From Prosthecomicrobium sp. N25 (GTDB taxonomy: Bacteria > Pseudomonadota > Alphaproteobacteria > Rhizobiales > Ancalomicrobiaceae): DNA of 64,000 bases. Made by a program: the position numbers and the translations under genes. Below are positions 8,015 through 16,718 of the stretch, piece by piece (position 1 is the first letter of the stretch; each line of letters begins with the position of its first letter). The DNA lies in NCBI RefSeq assembly GCF_037203705.1, contig NZ_JBBCAT010000002.1, positions 1 through 64,000 of the forward strand, given 5' to 3'. Below the pieces are notes generated by a model. The model was not told where the DNA came from. It saw only the letters and a program-made list of their open reading frames with translations, and did no database searches.

Positions 8015-8476
8015 TCAGCCCTTCTCGCTGGCCTCGACCTGATCCGGCAGGAAGACGCCCTTGATGGTGCGGGACTGGCCGCGGAACTCGGCGAGCACGG
8101 TGCCGTCCTGGCGCGAAACGGTGACGTCGTAGATGCCGGAGCGGCCGAAGCGGCGGCGCTCCACGGCACGGGCGGTCAGCCGGTCGCCGAGGCGGCCGGG
8201 GGCCAGGTAGGTGATCTGGCAGCCCTGGGCGACCGTGTGCTGGTTGTAGGTGTTGCACGCGAAGGCGAAGGCCGAGTCGGCGAGCGTGAAGATGTAGCCG
8301 CCGTGGCAGATGCCGTGGCCGTTCACCATGGCGTCGGTCACCGTCATGGTGAGCACCGAGCGGCCCGGGCCGACCTCGTCGAGCGCCATGGCGAGGCCGC
8401 GCGAGGCGCTGTCGTCGGCCCACATGATCTCCGCGCAGGCGCGCGCGAGGGCGTCGGGGGAGAGCTTGTCGGCCAT
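8015..8476 (-). CDS. paaI: Hydroxyphenylacetyl-CoA thioesterase PaaI
   Basis: A 153-residue hot-dog thioesterase. The catalytic region NGHGICHGGYIFTLADSAFA (residues 52-71) contains the HGG turn and the conserved Asp of PaaI. The enzyme hydrolyses stalled aryl-CoA by-products such as ring-hydroxylated phenylacetyl-CoA and so frees CoA during phenylacetate breakdown. It starts 2 bp after the paaG stop, which indicates translational coupling in the operon paaG-paaI-paaK-tetR. Confidence 0.93.
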   Translation of the reverse strand: MADKLSPDALARACAEIMWADDSASRGLAMALDEVGPGRSVLTMTVTDAMVNGHGICHGGYIFTLADSAFAFACNTYNQHTVAQGCQITYLAPGRLGDRLTARAVERRRFGRSGIYDVTVSRQDGTVLAEFRGQSRTIKGVFLPDQVEASEKG

Positions 8477-8478
8477 CC

Positions 8479-9294
8479 TCAGCTCCGTCCGGTGAACTTC
8501 GGCGCCCGTTTCTCCAGGAAGGCGGCGACGCCCTCCCGATAGTCGGCGGAGCGGCCAAGGGCGGCCTGGTTGTCGCGCTCCCAGTCGAGCTGCAGGTCCA
8601 GGGTGGCGGTCTCGGCGTGGTCGAGACCCTCCCGGAGGGTCACCAGGGCGCCCGTCGGCATGCCGGCGAGCCGGGCCGCCAGGGCCTCGGCCTCGGCGGC
8701 GAGGGCAGCGTCGTCAACGGCGCGCCAGATCATGCCCCAGGCCTCGGCGGTCTCGGCCGGCACGGGCTCGGCGAGGGCCGCGAGCGCGTAGGCCCGGGCC
8801 CGGCCGACGAGGCGGGGCAGCGTCCAGGTGCCGCCGGAGTCCGGCACGAGGCCGATCTTCGAGAAGGCCTGGATGAACTTCGCGGAGCGCGCCGCCAGGA
8901 CCACGTCGCAGGCGAGCGCGACGTTGGCGCCGGCGCCGGCGGCGACGCCGTTGACGGCGGCGATCACCGGGACCGGCATGGCGCGCAGGCGGCGGACGAG
9001 CGGGTTGTAGTTCCTGTCGAGGGTGGCGGCGAGGTCGGGCCCGGGTCCGGCGGGGTCGAAGACCCGGTCGGACAGGTCCTGGCCGGCCGAGAAGCCGCGG
9101 CCGGCGCCGGTCAGGATCACGGCCCGCACCGACGTGTCGGCGGCGGCGGCCTCAAGCGCCTCGCGCAGGGCAGCGTGCAGGGCATCGTTGAAGCTGTTCA
9201 GCCGATCGGGCCGGTTCAGGACGATCCGGCGCCAGCCGGGGCCGTCCTCGGTGAGGACGGGGGGCGCGCCCGCGGGGGATGCGGTCTCGCTCAT
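8479..9294 (-). CDS. paaG: 2-(1,2-epoxy-1,2-dihydrophenyl)acetyl-CoA isomerase
   Basis: A 271-residue crotonase-fold enzyme. Oxyanion-hole segments are GAGRGFSAGQDLSD (about residue 63) and NGVAAGAGANVALACDVV (about residue 113). PaaG isomerises the ring epoxide of phenylacetyl-CoA to the seven-membered oxepin before ring opening. The ATG at 9294 is preceded by GGCGAGGAGACGTCC, a good Shine-Dalgarno; an upstream in-frame start at 9321 is less likely. It is the first gene of the leftward paa operon. A generic enoyl-CoA hydratase is the alternative, but the paa context favours PaaG. Confidence 0.9.
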   Translation of the reverse strand: MSETASPAGAPPVLTEDGPGWRRIVLNRPDRLNSFNDALHAALREALEAAAADTSVRAVILTGAGRGFSAGQDLSDRVFDPAGPGPDLAATLDRNYNPLVRRLRAMPVPVIAAVNGVAAGAGANVALACDVVLAARSAKFIQAFSKIGLVPDSGGTWTLPRLVGRARAYALAALAEPVPAETAEAWGMIWRAVDDAALAAEAEALAARLAGMPTGALVTLREGLDHAETATLDLQLDWERDNQAALGRSADYREGVAAFLEKRAPKFTGRS

Positions 9295-9331
9295 GGACGT
9301 CTCCTCGCCGGCTTCTCTCACTTTTCGCTTG

Positions 9332-9349
9332 ACTGACTGGCCGGTCGGT
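9332..9349. promoter_or_regulatory. Imperfect 18-bp palindrome, candidate TetR operator
   Basis: ACTGACTGG/CCGGTCGGT in the paaG-paaN intergenic region forms two 9-base half-sites that match at 7 positions, centred at 9340/9341. Palindromes of the ACCGACCGGTCGGT type are common operators of TetR regulators of CoA-thioester catabolism. It lies 38 bp upstream of the paaG start and 117 bp upstream of paaN, so it could control both directions. The binding protein is probably the TetR encoded at 5960-6562. Confidence 0.65.
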
Positions 9350-9465
9350 TAATTAATAGCGGCAGGACAGCGGCGCTGTCAACGCAAGGATCGAAATCCG
9401 GAACGGCTCCCCGCGCAACAAGGTTTCGCGGGGGTGCCACGAAACCGGATCCCGGGAGGACGACC

Positions 9466-11127
9466 ATGAGCGCCTTTTTCGACGCCCACGCGGGCCTGCT
9501 GAAGGCCGCCGTCGAGGCCGCGCGGACGCGCGGCTACTGGAGCGCCTACCCGGAGGTGCCCTCGGGCAAGATCTACGGCGAGAGCGCAAAGGCCGACGGC
9601 GAGGCGGCGTTCCGCGACCTCCTCGGCAAGCCCTTCCCGCTCGACCAGCGCGCCGAGGCGCAAGTGGGCGCCGAGAGCTCGCCCTACGGCTTCGCGCTCG
9701 GGATCACGTATCCGAGCGTCCCCGCCGCCGCGCTGGTGGTGGCCTCCGAACAGGCCCGGCCGGGCTGGGCGCGGGCGAGCGTGGAGGACCGGGTCGGGGT
9801 CGCGCTGGAGATCCTGGCGCGGCTCAACCGGCAGAGCTTCCTCATCGCCAATGCGGTGCAGCACACGTCCGGCCAGGCTTTCATGATGGCCTTCCAGGCG
9901 GGCGGGCCGCATGCGCAGGACCGGGGGCTGGAGGCCGTCGCGTATGCGTATGACGAGATGGCCAGGATCCCCGGCGCGGTGACCTGGACGAAGCCGGCCG
10001 GCAAGGTGAGCCTCGTCCTCGACAAGTCGTTCCGGATCGTGCCGCGCGGCACCGCGCTCGTCATCGGCTGCGCGACCTTCCCGACCTGGAACAGCTACCC
10101 GGGACTGTTCGCCTCGCTGGTCACCGGCAACAGCGTGATCGTGAAGCCGCATCCGGGCGCGATCCTGCCGCTCGCCATCACGGTCCGGATCGCGCGCGAG
10201 GTGCTGCGGGAGGCCGGGTTCGACGAGAACGTGGTGCAGCTGGCGCCGGACACCGCCGAGGCGCCGATCACCAAGGACCTGGTGCTGCATCCGCGCGTCG
10301 CGATCATCGACTTCACCGGGTCGCCGGCCTTCGGCGAATGGGTCCGCGAGAACGCCCGGGGCAAGCAGGTCTACACCGAGGAGGCCGGGGTCAACTCGAT
10401 CGTCCTCGACTCGACCGACGACTTCCGCGGGCTGACGGGCAACATCGCCTTCTCGCTCTCCCTCTACACCGGCCAGATGTGCACGGCCCCGCAGAACATC
10501 TTCGTGCCGCGGGACGGCATCGAGACCCCGGAGGGGCGGAAGAGCTTCGACGAGGTGGCGGAGGGCCTGAAGACGGCGATCGACCGGCTGCTGGGGGACC
10601 CGGAGCGGGCCGCGGCGGTGCTCGGCGCCGTGCAGAGCGAGGCGACCCTCGAACGGGTCGCGGCGGCGGCGACCCGCGGCCGGGTGATCCGGCGGGCCGA
10701 GCGGGTGGCGATCCCGGGCTTCGAGGGCGCGCGGGCGATCACGCCGCTCCTGGTCGCCGTAGAGGCGGCGGACGAGCCGGTCTACACCGTCGAATGCTTC
10801 GGACCGATCGCCTACCTGGTGGCGACGGAGTCCACCGAGGATTCGATCCGGCGCGCCGCCGAAACCGCCAGGGCCAAGGGCGCCATCACGGCGAGCCTCT
10901 ACACGACCCGGGACGCGGTCGCGGCCGCGGCCGAGGACGCCTTCGCGGCGGCCGGGGTGGCGCTCTCGATCAATCTCACGGGCCAGGTCTTCGTGAACCA
11001 GTCGGCGGCCTTCTCGGACTACCATGTGTCGGGGGGCAACCCGGCCGGCAACGCCAGCCTGACCGACACGGCCTTCGTGGCGAACCGCTTCCGCGTCGCC
11101 ACGGTGCGGCGGCAGGCGGCGGCCTGA
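9466..11127 (+). CDS. paaN: Phenylacetic acid degradation protein PaaN (aldehyde dehydrogenase type)
   Basis: The 553-residue protein is an aldehyde dehydrogenase fold matching the stand-alone PaaN type (about 550 residues). The putative catalytic Cys339 lies in YTGQMCTAPQNIF, the cofactor-site glutamate region reads YTEEAGVNS, and FTGSPAFGEW is the NAD(P)-binding FTGS turn. It would oxidise the open-chain semialdehyde-CoA made after oxepin ring cleavage. The MaoC-like hydratase domain of PaaZ, which performs the cleavage, is absent. A Shine-Dalgarno GGGAGGACGACC precedes the ATG. The gene is divergent from paaG and heads a rightward run with the liv genes. Confidence 0.86.
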   Translation: MSAFFDAHAGLLKAAVEAARTRGYWSAYPEVPSGKIYGESAKADGEAAFRDLLGKPFPLDQRAEAQVGAESSPYGFALGITYPSVPAAALVVASEQARPGWARASVEDRVGVALEILARLNRQSFLIANAVQHTSGQAFMMAFQAGGPHAQDRGLEAVAYAYDEMARIPGAVTWTKPAGKVSLVLDKSFRIVPRGTALVIGCATFPTWNSYPGLFASLVTGNSVIVKPHPGAILPLAITVRIAREVLREAGFDENVVQLAPDTAEAPITKDLVLHPRVAIIDFTGSPAFGEWVRENARGKQVYTEEAGVNSIVLDSTDDFRGLTGNIAFSLSLYTGQMCTAPQNIFVPRDGIETPEGRKSFDEVAEGLKTAIDRLLGDPERAAAVLGAVQSEATLERVAAAATRGRVIRRAERVAIPGFEGARAITPLLVAVEAADEPVYTVECFGPIAYLVATESTEDSIRRAAETARAKGAITASLYTTRDAVAAAAEDAFAAAGVALSINLTGQVFVNQSAAFSDYHVSGGNPAGNASLTDTAFVANRFRVATVRRQAAA

Positions 11128-11229
11128 CCGCGAGACCTCGAGCGGCCCGGCGGGGAGGCCGGGCTTCAAGCGGATCCGGGCCTCGAGACCGCCCGGGACC
11201 GACGGACGACCCAAGGGAGGAACAAGAAG

Positions 11230-12384
11230 ATGAGCATCGCCTCGAAATCCCTGAGCCTGATGGGCGCGGCCGCGCTCGCCGCGACGCTGGCGGGCCCTTC
11301 CGGCGCGCAGGAGACCATCAAGATCGGTTCCGTCGTCAGCGCCACCGGGCCGGCTTCGTTCCTCGGCGATCCGGCCGACCGGACGCTGAAGCTCTACGTC
11401 GAGCGCCTCAACGCGGCGGGCGGGATCAACGGCAAGAAGCTGCAGCTCGTCACCTACGACGACGGCGGCGACGCCAACAAGGCGAAGACCTTCGCGCAGC
11501 GCCTCGTCGAGGAGGACAAGGTGGTCGCCATGGTGGGCGGCTCCACGACGGGCACGACGCTCGCCATGATGCCGGTCTTCGAGGACGCCGAGGTGCCCTT
11601 CATCTCGCTCGGCGGCGCGATCGAGATCATCGAGCCGGTCCGCAAGTTCACCTTCAAGACGCCGCACACCGACAAGATGGCCTGCGAGAAGATCTTCGAC
11701 GACGCCAAGAAGCGCGGCACGACGAAGATCGGGATGATCTCCGGCACGGGCGGCTTCGGGGCCTCCATGCGCAAGCAGTGCCAGGGCGTGGCGTCGAAGT
11801 TCGGGGTCGAGATCGTCGCGGACGAGACCTACGGCCCGAAGGATACGGACGTCACCCCGCAGCTCACCAAGATCAAGAACACCGCCGGCGTGCAGGCGGT
11901 GGTCAACGCGGACTTTGGCCAGGGGCCGGCGATCGTCACCCGCAACTACCGCCAGCTCGGGATCACCCTGCCCTTCTACCAGAGCCACGGCGTCGCCTCG
12001 AAGCAGTTCATCGACCTTGCCGGGGAAGCGGCCAACGGGGTCCGGCTGCCCGCCTCCGCGCTGCTCGTCGCCGACAAGCTGCCGGACAGCGATCCGCAGA
12101 AGAAGGTCGTGCTCGACTACAAGACGACATTCGAGGAAACCACCAAGCAGCCCGTCTCGACCTTCGGCGGGCATGCGTATGACGGGCTCATCATGGTGGT
12201 CGACGCCCTGAAGCGGACCAACTCGACCGATCCGAAGAAGTTGCGCGACGCCATCGAGCAGACCAAGGGCCTGATGGGCACGGCGGGCGTCATCAACATG
12301 ACGCCGACTGACCACATGGGGCTGGACCTGACGGCCTTCCGGATGCTCGAGATCAAGAACGGCGACTGGGCCCTGGCGAACTGA
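11230..12384 (+). CDS. livK: Liv-type ABC transporter periplasmic binding protein
   Basis: A 384-residue type I periplasmic binding protein. A Sec signal peptide (MSIASKSLSLMGAAALAATLA, cleavage near GPSGAQ-E) precedes IKIGSVVSATGPASFLGDPA, the typical start of the amino-acid/aromatic binding family. A strong GGGAGGAACAAGAAG ribosome site precedes the ATG. The neighbouring paa genes suggest that the ligand is phenylacetate or a related aromatic acid rather than leucine. This is inference from context; the sequence does not fix the ligand. Confidence 0.88.
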   Translation: MSIASKSLSLMGAAALAATLAGPSGAQETIKIGSVVSATGPASFLGDPADRTLKLYVERLNAAGGINGKKLQLVTYDDGGDANKAKTFAQRLVEEDKVVAMVGGSTTGTTLAMMPVFEDAEVPFISLGGAIEIIEPVRKFTFKTPHTDKMACEKIFDDAKKRGTTKIGMISGTGGFGASMRKQCQGVASKFGVEIVADETYGPKDTDVTPQLTKIKNTAGVQAVVNADFGQGPAIVTRNYRQLGITLPFYQSHGVASKQFIDLAGEAANGVRLPASALLVADKLPDSDPQKKVVLDYKTTFEETTKQPVSTFGGHAYDGLIMVVDALKRTNSTDPKKLRDAIEQTKGLMGTAGVINMTPTDHMGLDLTAFRMLEIKNGDWALAN

Positions 12385-12523
12385 CGCCCGCGCCTCCCGG
12401 GCGCGACGGCCTCCGGGGCGGGCGGCGAAGTGCCGTCCGCCTCCGGCGCGGTCCGCCCGGCGACGCCGGGCCGGCGCATGCCGCCCGGACGCCTCCGAGA
12501 CCCCTCCTCCTGCCGAGGCCACC

Positions 12524-13396
12524 ATGGCCGAGTTGCTGCAGTTCCTCTTCTCGGGCCTGACGGTCGGCGCGGTCTACGCGCTGGTCGCGCTCGGATTCAC
12601 GATCATCTACAACGCCTCCGACGTGGTGAACTTCGCGCAAGGGGAGTTCGTCATGCTGGGCGGGATGGGGACCGTGTTCCTGGCCGCGGCCGGGCTGCCG
12701 CTGCCGGTGGCGGCGGTCCTGGCGATCGTGATGGCGGTCCTGGTCGGGCTCGGGCTGTTCCTCTTCGCCATCCAGCCGGCGCGCGGGGCCTCGCCGGTGA
12801 CGCTCATCATCATCACCATCGGGGCCTCGATCGCGCTGCGCGGCGCGGCCCAGATCGTCTTCGACAAGCAGTTCCACCGCCTGCCGTCCTTCTCGGGCGA
12901 CGCGCCGATCCACGTGCTCGGGGCGACGCTGCTGCCGCAGAGCCTCTGGGTGATCGGCGGCGCGGTCGTCATCGTCATCGCGCTCTGGGGCTTCTTCAGC
13001 CGCACGCTGACCGGCAAGGCCGTGCTGGCGACCGCCGCCAACCGGCTCGCCGCGAACCTCGTCGGCATCGACACGCGCTTCGTGGTCGGCCTCTCCTTCG
13101 CGGTCTCGGCCGCGATCGGGGCGGTCGCCGGCATCCTGGTGACGCCGATCACCCTGACCTCCTACGAGGTCGGCACCATGCTGGCTCTCAAGGGCTTCGC
13201 GGCCGCCATGCTGGGTGGCATGGGCAACCCTGTCGGGGCGGTGACGGGCGGGCTGATGATCGGCCTCATGGAGTCGCTCGGCGCCGGCTATCTCTCGTCG
13301 ACCTACAAGGACGCGATCGCATTCCTGGTCATCCTCGGCGTCCTGTTCGTCATGCCCGGCGGCCTGTTCGGCGCCAAGTCGGTGGAGCGCGTCTGA
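12524..13396 (+). CDS. livH: Branched-chain amino acid type ABC transporter permease LivH
   Basis: A 290-residue inner-membrane permease with about eight hydrophobic segments. The opening LFSGLTVGAVYALVALGFT and the motif NFAQGEFVMLGG are characteristic of LivH. It forms the transport channel with LivM. The next gene begins 2 bp after its stop. Confidence 0.93.
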   Translation: MAELLQFLFSGLTVGAVYALVALGFTIIYNASDVVNFAQGEFVMLGGMGTVFLAAAGLPLPVAAVLAIVMAVLVGLGLFLFAIQPARGASPVTLIIITIGASIALRGAAQIVFDKQFHRLPSFSGDAPIHVLGATLLPQSLWVIGGAVVIVIALWGFFSRTLTGKAVLATAANRLAANLVGIDTRFVVGLSFAVSAAIGAVAGILVTPITLTSYEVGTMLALKGFAAAMLGGMGNPVGAVTGGLMIGLMESLGAGYLSSTYKDAIAFLVILGVLFVMPGGLFGAKSVERV

Positions 13397-13398
13397 CC

Positions 13399-14340
13399 AT
13401 GCCGCCCCGGCTCCGCCGCCTCCTGCCCGTCCTGATCATCGCCGCCGCGGTGGTCCTGCTGCCGTTCGGGCTCACCTCCGCCTACCAGATCCGTGTCGCC
13501 ACGCTGGTCTTCACCGGCGGGCTGACCGTCATCGGCCTCAACCTGCTGATGGGCTACGCCGGGCAGGTCAGCCTCGGGCATGCCGGCTTCGGGGGCATCG
13601 GGGCCTATGCGGTCGCGATCCTGCCGACCCATTTCGGCGTGCATCCGCTCCTGGCCTTCCTGATCGGCATCACGGCGGCCGGGCTCGTGGCCTACCTAGT
13701 CGGCCGGCCGATCCTCAGGCTCAAGGGCCACTATCTCGCGGTCGCGACGCTCGGCATGGGCATCCTGATCGCGATGGTGATCCAGAACGAGGCGGCGTGG
13801 ACGGGCGGGCCGGACGGCATGCAGGTGCCGCGCATGGAGCTCTTCGGCTGGCGTGTTCGCGGGGCGGAGACCTGGTACTGGATCTGCGGCGCCTTCCTGG
13901 TTCTCGGCGCCCTCCTGGCCGTCAACCTGATCGACAGCCCGACCGGGCGGGCGCTTCGGGCGATCCACGATTCGGAGGTCGCGGCGCGCGTTCTGGGCGT
14001 GGACGTGGCGCGCGCCAAGCTCGTCGTCTTCACGGTCTCGGCCGTCTACGCGGCGACCGGGGGCGCGCTGCTCGCCTTCGTGAACGCCTTCGTGACGCCG
14101 GACATCGCCGGGTTCCTGCACTCGGTCGAACTCGTCACCATGGTGGTGCTCGGCGGCCTGGGGTCGATCGTCGGCTCGGTCGTGGGCGCCGCGATCCTGG
14201 TCGTGCTGCCGCAGGTGCTGACCGTCTTCCACGAGTTCGAGCACCTCGCCATCGGGCTCATCATGATCGCGGTCATGATCTTCATGCGGGCGGGCGTCGT
14301 GCCGACGCTCGCCGCCCGTTTCGCGGGGAGCCGGGCATGA
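13399..14340 (+). CDS. livM: Branched-chain amino acid type ABC transporter permease LivM
   Basis: A 313-residue inner-membrane permease. The motifs LLMGYAGQVSLGHAGFGGIG and PILRLKGHYLAVATLGMG are diagnostic for LivM, and VVLGGLGSIVGSVVGAAI is the late conserved segment. The chosen ATG lies 2 bp after livH; a long upstream open frame is the shadow of livH. The stop TGA overlaps the livG start (ATGA). Confidence 0.93.
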   Translation: MPPRLRRLLPVLIIAAAVVLLPFGLTSAYQIRVATLVFTGGLTVIGLNLLMGYAGQVSLGHAGFGGIGAYAVAILPTHFGVHPLLAFLIGITAAGLVAYLVGRPILRLKGHYLAVATLGMGILIAMVIQNEAAWTGGPDGMQVPRMELFGWRVRGAETWYWICGAFLVLGALLAVNLIDSPTGRALRAIHDSEVAARVLGVDVARAKLVVFTVSAVYAATGGALLAFVNAFVTPDIAGFLHSVELVTMVVLGGLGSIVGSVVGAAILVVLPQVLTVFHEFEHLAIGLIMIAVMIFMRAGVVPTLAARFAGSRA

Positions 14341-15122
14341 CCGCGATCCTCGAGCTCTCCGACCTGTCGATCGCGTTCGGCGGCCTCAAGGCCCTGTCGA
14401 ACGTGTCGTTCCGGGTCGACAAGGGGGAGATCTTCTCGGTGATCGGCCCGAACGGCGCGGGCAAGACGACGCTCTTCAACATCGTGTCGGGCGTCTACCG
14501 GCCGAACAGCGGCGCGATCCGCCTCAAGGGCGAGACCGTGACGGGGGAGCCACCGCACCGGCTGGCCGCCCGCGGCCTGTCGCGCAGCTTCCAGAACCTG
14601 CAGATCTTCGGCCGGATGACGGCGGCCGAGAACGTCATGGTCGGGCGCCACATGCAGGAGAGCCGGAACGTCGTGGCGCATCTGCTCGGCCTGCCCTCGG
14701 TGCGGCGCGAGAACCGGGCGAGCGCGGACCGGGCCCGCGACCTGCTCGACCTGATCGGCCTCGGGCCGCAGGCCGAGCTCCCCGCCGGATCGCTGCCCTA
14801 CGGCGCGGCCAAGCGGCTCGAGATCGCGCGCGCGATGGCGACCGACCCGGCCGTCCTCCTCCTCGACGAACCGGCGGCGGGCTGCAACCCGGTCGAGACG
14901 GACGAGATCGAGGCGGTGATCCGCAAGATCGCCGGGCTCGGGGTGACGGTGGTGCTCGTGGAGCACGACATGAAGCTCGTGATGCGCATCTCCGACCGGA
15001 TCCACGTGCTCAACTACGGCGAGACACTCGCGGAGGGGCGGCCGGCCGACATCCGGTCGAACCCCAAGGTTATCGAGGCCTATCTCGGCCACCACGGCTC
15101 CAAGGAGGCGGCCCGTGCCTGA
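14337..15122 (+). CDS. livG: ABC transporter ATP-binding protein LivG
   Basis: A 261-residue ATPase. Walker A GPNGAGKTTLFN (about residue 37), the LivG-type signature LPYGAAKRLEIARAMA instead of LSGGQ, Walker B AVLLLDEPAAGCNP and the switch VLVEHDMKLVM are all present. It energises uptake by the livKHM system. The start overlaps the livM stop by 4 bp, and the end overlaps livF by 8 bp. Confidence 0.94.
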   Translation: MTAILELSDLSIAFGGLKALSNVSFRVDKGEIFSVIGPNGAGKTTLFNIVSGVYRPNSGAIRLKGETVTGEPPHRLAARGLSRSFQNLQIFGRMTAAENVMVGRHMQESRNVVAHLLGLPSVRRENRASADRARDLLDLIGLGPQAELPAGSLPYGAAKRLEIARAMATDPAVLLLDEPAAGCNPVETDEIEAVIRKIAGLGVTVVLVEHDMKLVMRISDRIHVLNYGETLAEGRPADIRSNPKVIEAYLGHHGSKEAARA

Positions 15123-15831
15123 GCGCGCACTCCTGGAGGTCGCGGACCTCGCCTCCGCGTATGGCCGGGTCGAGGCGCTGAAGGGCGTCTCGCTGCGGGT
15201 CGGGGCGGGCGAGATCGTCAGCCTGGTCGGCGGCAACGGGGCGGGCAAGACCACGCTGCTGCGGGCCGTCTCGGGCGTGCAGCCGGTCCGGCGCGGCCGA
15301 ATCCTGTTCGACGGCACGGACATCACCCGGCTCGCCCCGCACGCGCGGGTGCGGCTCGGGATCGCGCAGGTGCCGGAGGGGCGCCAGATCTTCGGCCCGC
15401 TGTCGATCGAGGACAACCTGAGGCTCGGAGCCTACCTCAGGGCCGACACGGAGATCGCGGCCGACATGGCCGACGTCTACGCCATGTTTCCGGTCCTCAA
15501 GGAGCGGCGCCGCAATCCGGCCGGCGGCCTCTCGGGCGGGCAGCAGCAGATGCTGGCGATCGGCCGGGCCCTGATGAGCCGGCCGAAGCTCCTGCTCCTG
15601 GACGAGCCGTCGATGGGGCTGGCGCCGATCCTGGTCGACCAGATCTTCGAGACGGTGGCCTCCCTCAAGGGGCGGGGCATGACCATCTTCCTGGTGGAGC
15701 AGAATGCCGCGGCGGCGCTCGCCATCGCGGACCGGGGCTACGTCATCGAGACCGGCCACATCGCCCACGAGGGCGCCGCGCGCGACCTTCTCGCCGACGA
15801 CCGGGTGCGCGCCGCCTACCTGGGGCTCTGA
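15115..15831 (+). CDS. livF: ABC transporter ATP-binding protein LivF
   Basis: A 238-residue ATPase starting at GTG 15115, which follows AAGGAGGCGGCCC inside the livG end. Walker A GGNGAGKTTLL, signature LSGGQQQMLAIGRALM and Walker B LLLLDEPSMGLAP are present. It is the last gene of the liv operon. The paired LivF/LivG ATPases and both permeases make the transporter complete in this window. Confidence 0.94.
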   Translation: MPERALLEVADLASAYGRVEALKGVSLRVGAGEIVSLVGGNGAGKTTLLRAVSGVQPVRRGRILFDGTDITRLAPHARVRLGIAQVPEGRQIFGPLSIEDNLRLGAYLRADTEIAADMADVYAMFPVLKERRRNPAGGLSGGQQQMLAIGRALMSRPKLLLLDEPSMGLAPILVDQIFETVASLKGRGMTIFLVEQNAAAALAIADRGYVIETGHIAHEGAARDLLADDRVRAAYLGL

Positions 15832-16139
15832 CCGGACCCTAGCCGGCTCGGACCGGTACCGCACCAAACGACGCGCGAAAGCCTTCAGAATTGCGCGCAT
15901 GACGGTCGGAAACCACCTACCGACAGTAGAATTTCGATAGCTTTCTCGTGTATTCCTTGACTTCTATCCGTTGAAGGAATAAATGAGGAGGGCAATCAGA
16001 ATTGCGGCCCGGACTTGGCCTTCGACGCTCGACGCGTGACGGACATCAACGCCCCCCGAAAATTCTCGGTTGTTGCGCACCTGCGGGCAGTCTTGTCCTC
16101 GGGCGCGTAGACTACATCTATGCTAGAAGGAATGGTCCC
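15832..16139. other. Intergenic region with inverted repeat, cspA leader
   Basis: A gene-free 308-bp gap. An inverted repeat TATTCCTT...AAGGAATA (15951-15981, 15-base spacer) lies about 160 bp before cspA. It may be part of the liv terminator or of the cspA promoter region. The AT-richer stretch 15895-16010 contrasts with the surroundings. Long structured leaders are common for cold-shock genes, but no specific element could be recognised here. Confidence 0.45.
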
Positions 16140-16358
16140 ATGGCGACCGGAAAAGTGAAGTGGTTCAACGCGCAGAAGGGCTACGGATTCATCCAGCCCG
16201 ACGACGGCGGAAAGGACGTGTTCGTCCACATCAGTGCCGTCGAGCGCGCCGGCATCTACGAGCTTGCAGAAGGTCAGCCGATCTCCTACGAAGTGCTCGT
16301 GGATCGCCGCACCGGTCGGTCCTCGGCCGGCAACCTGGTCGTCAAGCAGTCTGCCTGA
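16140..16358 (+). CDS. cspA: Cold-shock protein CspA family
   Basis: A 72-residue single cold-shock domain. The RNP1 segment KGYGFIQP (residues 13-20) and RNP2 segment DVFVHIS (26-32) are intact, with the family start GKVKWFNAQ. Such proteins bind single-stranded RNA or DNA and melt structure in mRNA. The ATG at 16140 follows an AGAAGGAATGGTCCC leader with AAGGA as Shine-Dalgarno. An RNA helicase gene follows downstream, a fitting partner in RNA remodelling. Confidence 0.95.
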   Translation: MATGKVKWFNAQKGYGFIQPDDGGKDVFVHISAVERAGIYELAEGQPISYEVLVDRRTGRSSAGNLVVKQSA

Positions 16359-16718
16359 CGCGGGACACCGCGGAGCGGGCCGCCGGTCGGTCGCCGCTCC
16401 CTCCCGCCCTGTCCTGGCGCGCCGCCCTTCCGCGGTGCGCCGAGACGCTCCCGGGCCGCATCCGTCGAGGCGGAGCGTCATCCGGCCGGACCCCGGGTCC
16501 GGGCCTGCCGGTTCTCCGGCATCCTCGGCTCCATTCATGTGAAGATCATCATCATCTGTTCATGTGGGTGGTCAATCCGTCGCCTCCGGGCCGACGGTTC
16601 CGTGTGCCCGCCCGCCGGCCGATCGGCCGTGGGCTGAGGCCCCCATCCAGGGACGGCAGGACGCCAGCCCGAAACCTCAGGCCCGCCGGACGTGTGGGCC
16701 GCAGCGAAAGATACCGTT
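16359..16718. other. Intergenic region between cspA and helicase
   Basis: A gap of 360 bp. It is GC-rich with a short AT-rich patch near 16535-16565 (TCATGTGAAGATCATCATC). No conserved small gene was recognised. It probably holds the cspA terminator and the helicase promoter. Confidence 0.4.

Noticed and set aside
9379..12525. A 1048-codon open frame antisense to paaN and livK
   Set aside because: It lies opposite two clear genes and its translation is low-complexity Arg/Gly/Ala/Asp, typical of antisense frames in GC-rich DNA.
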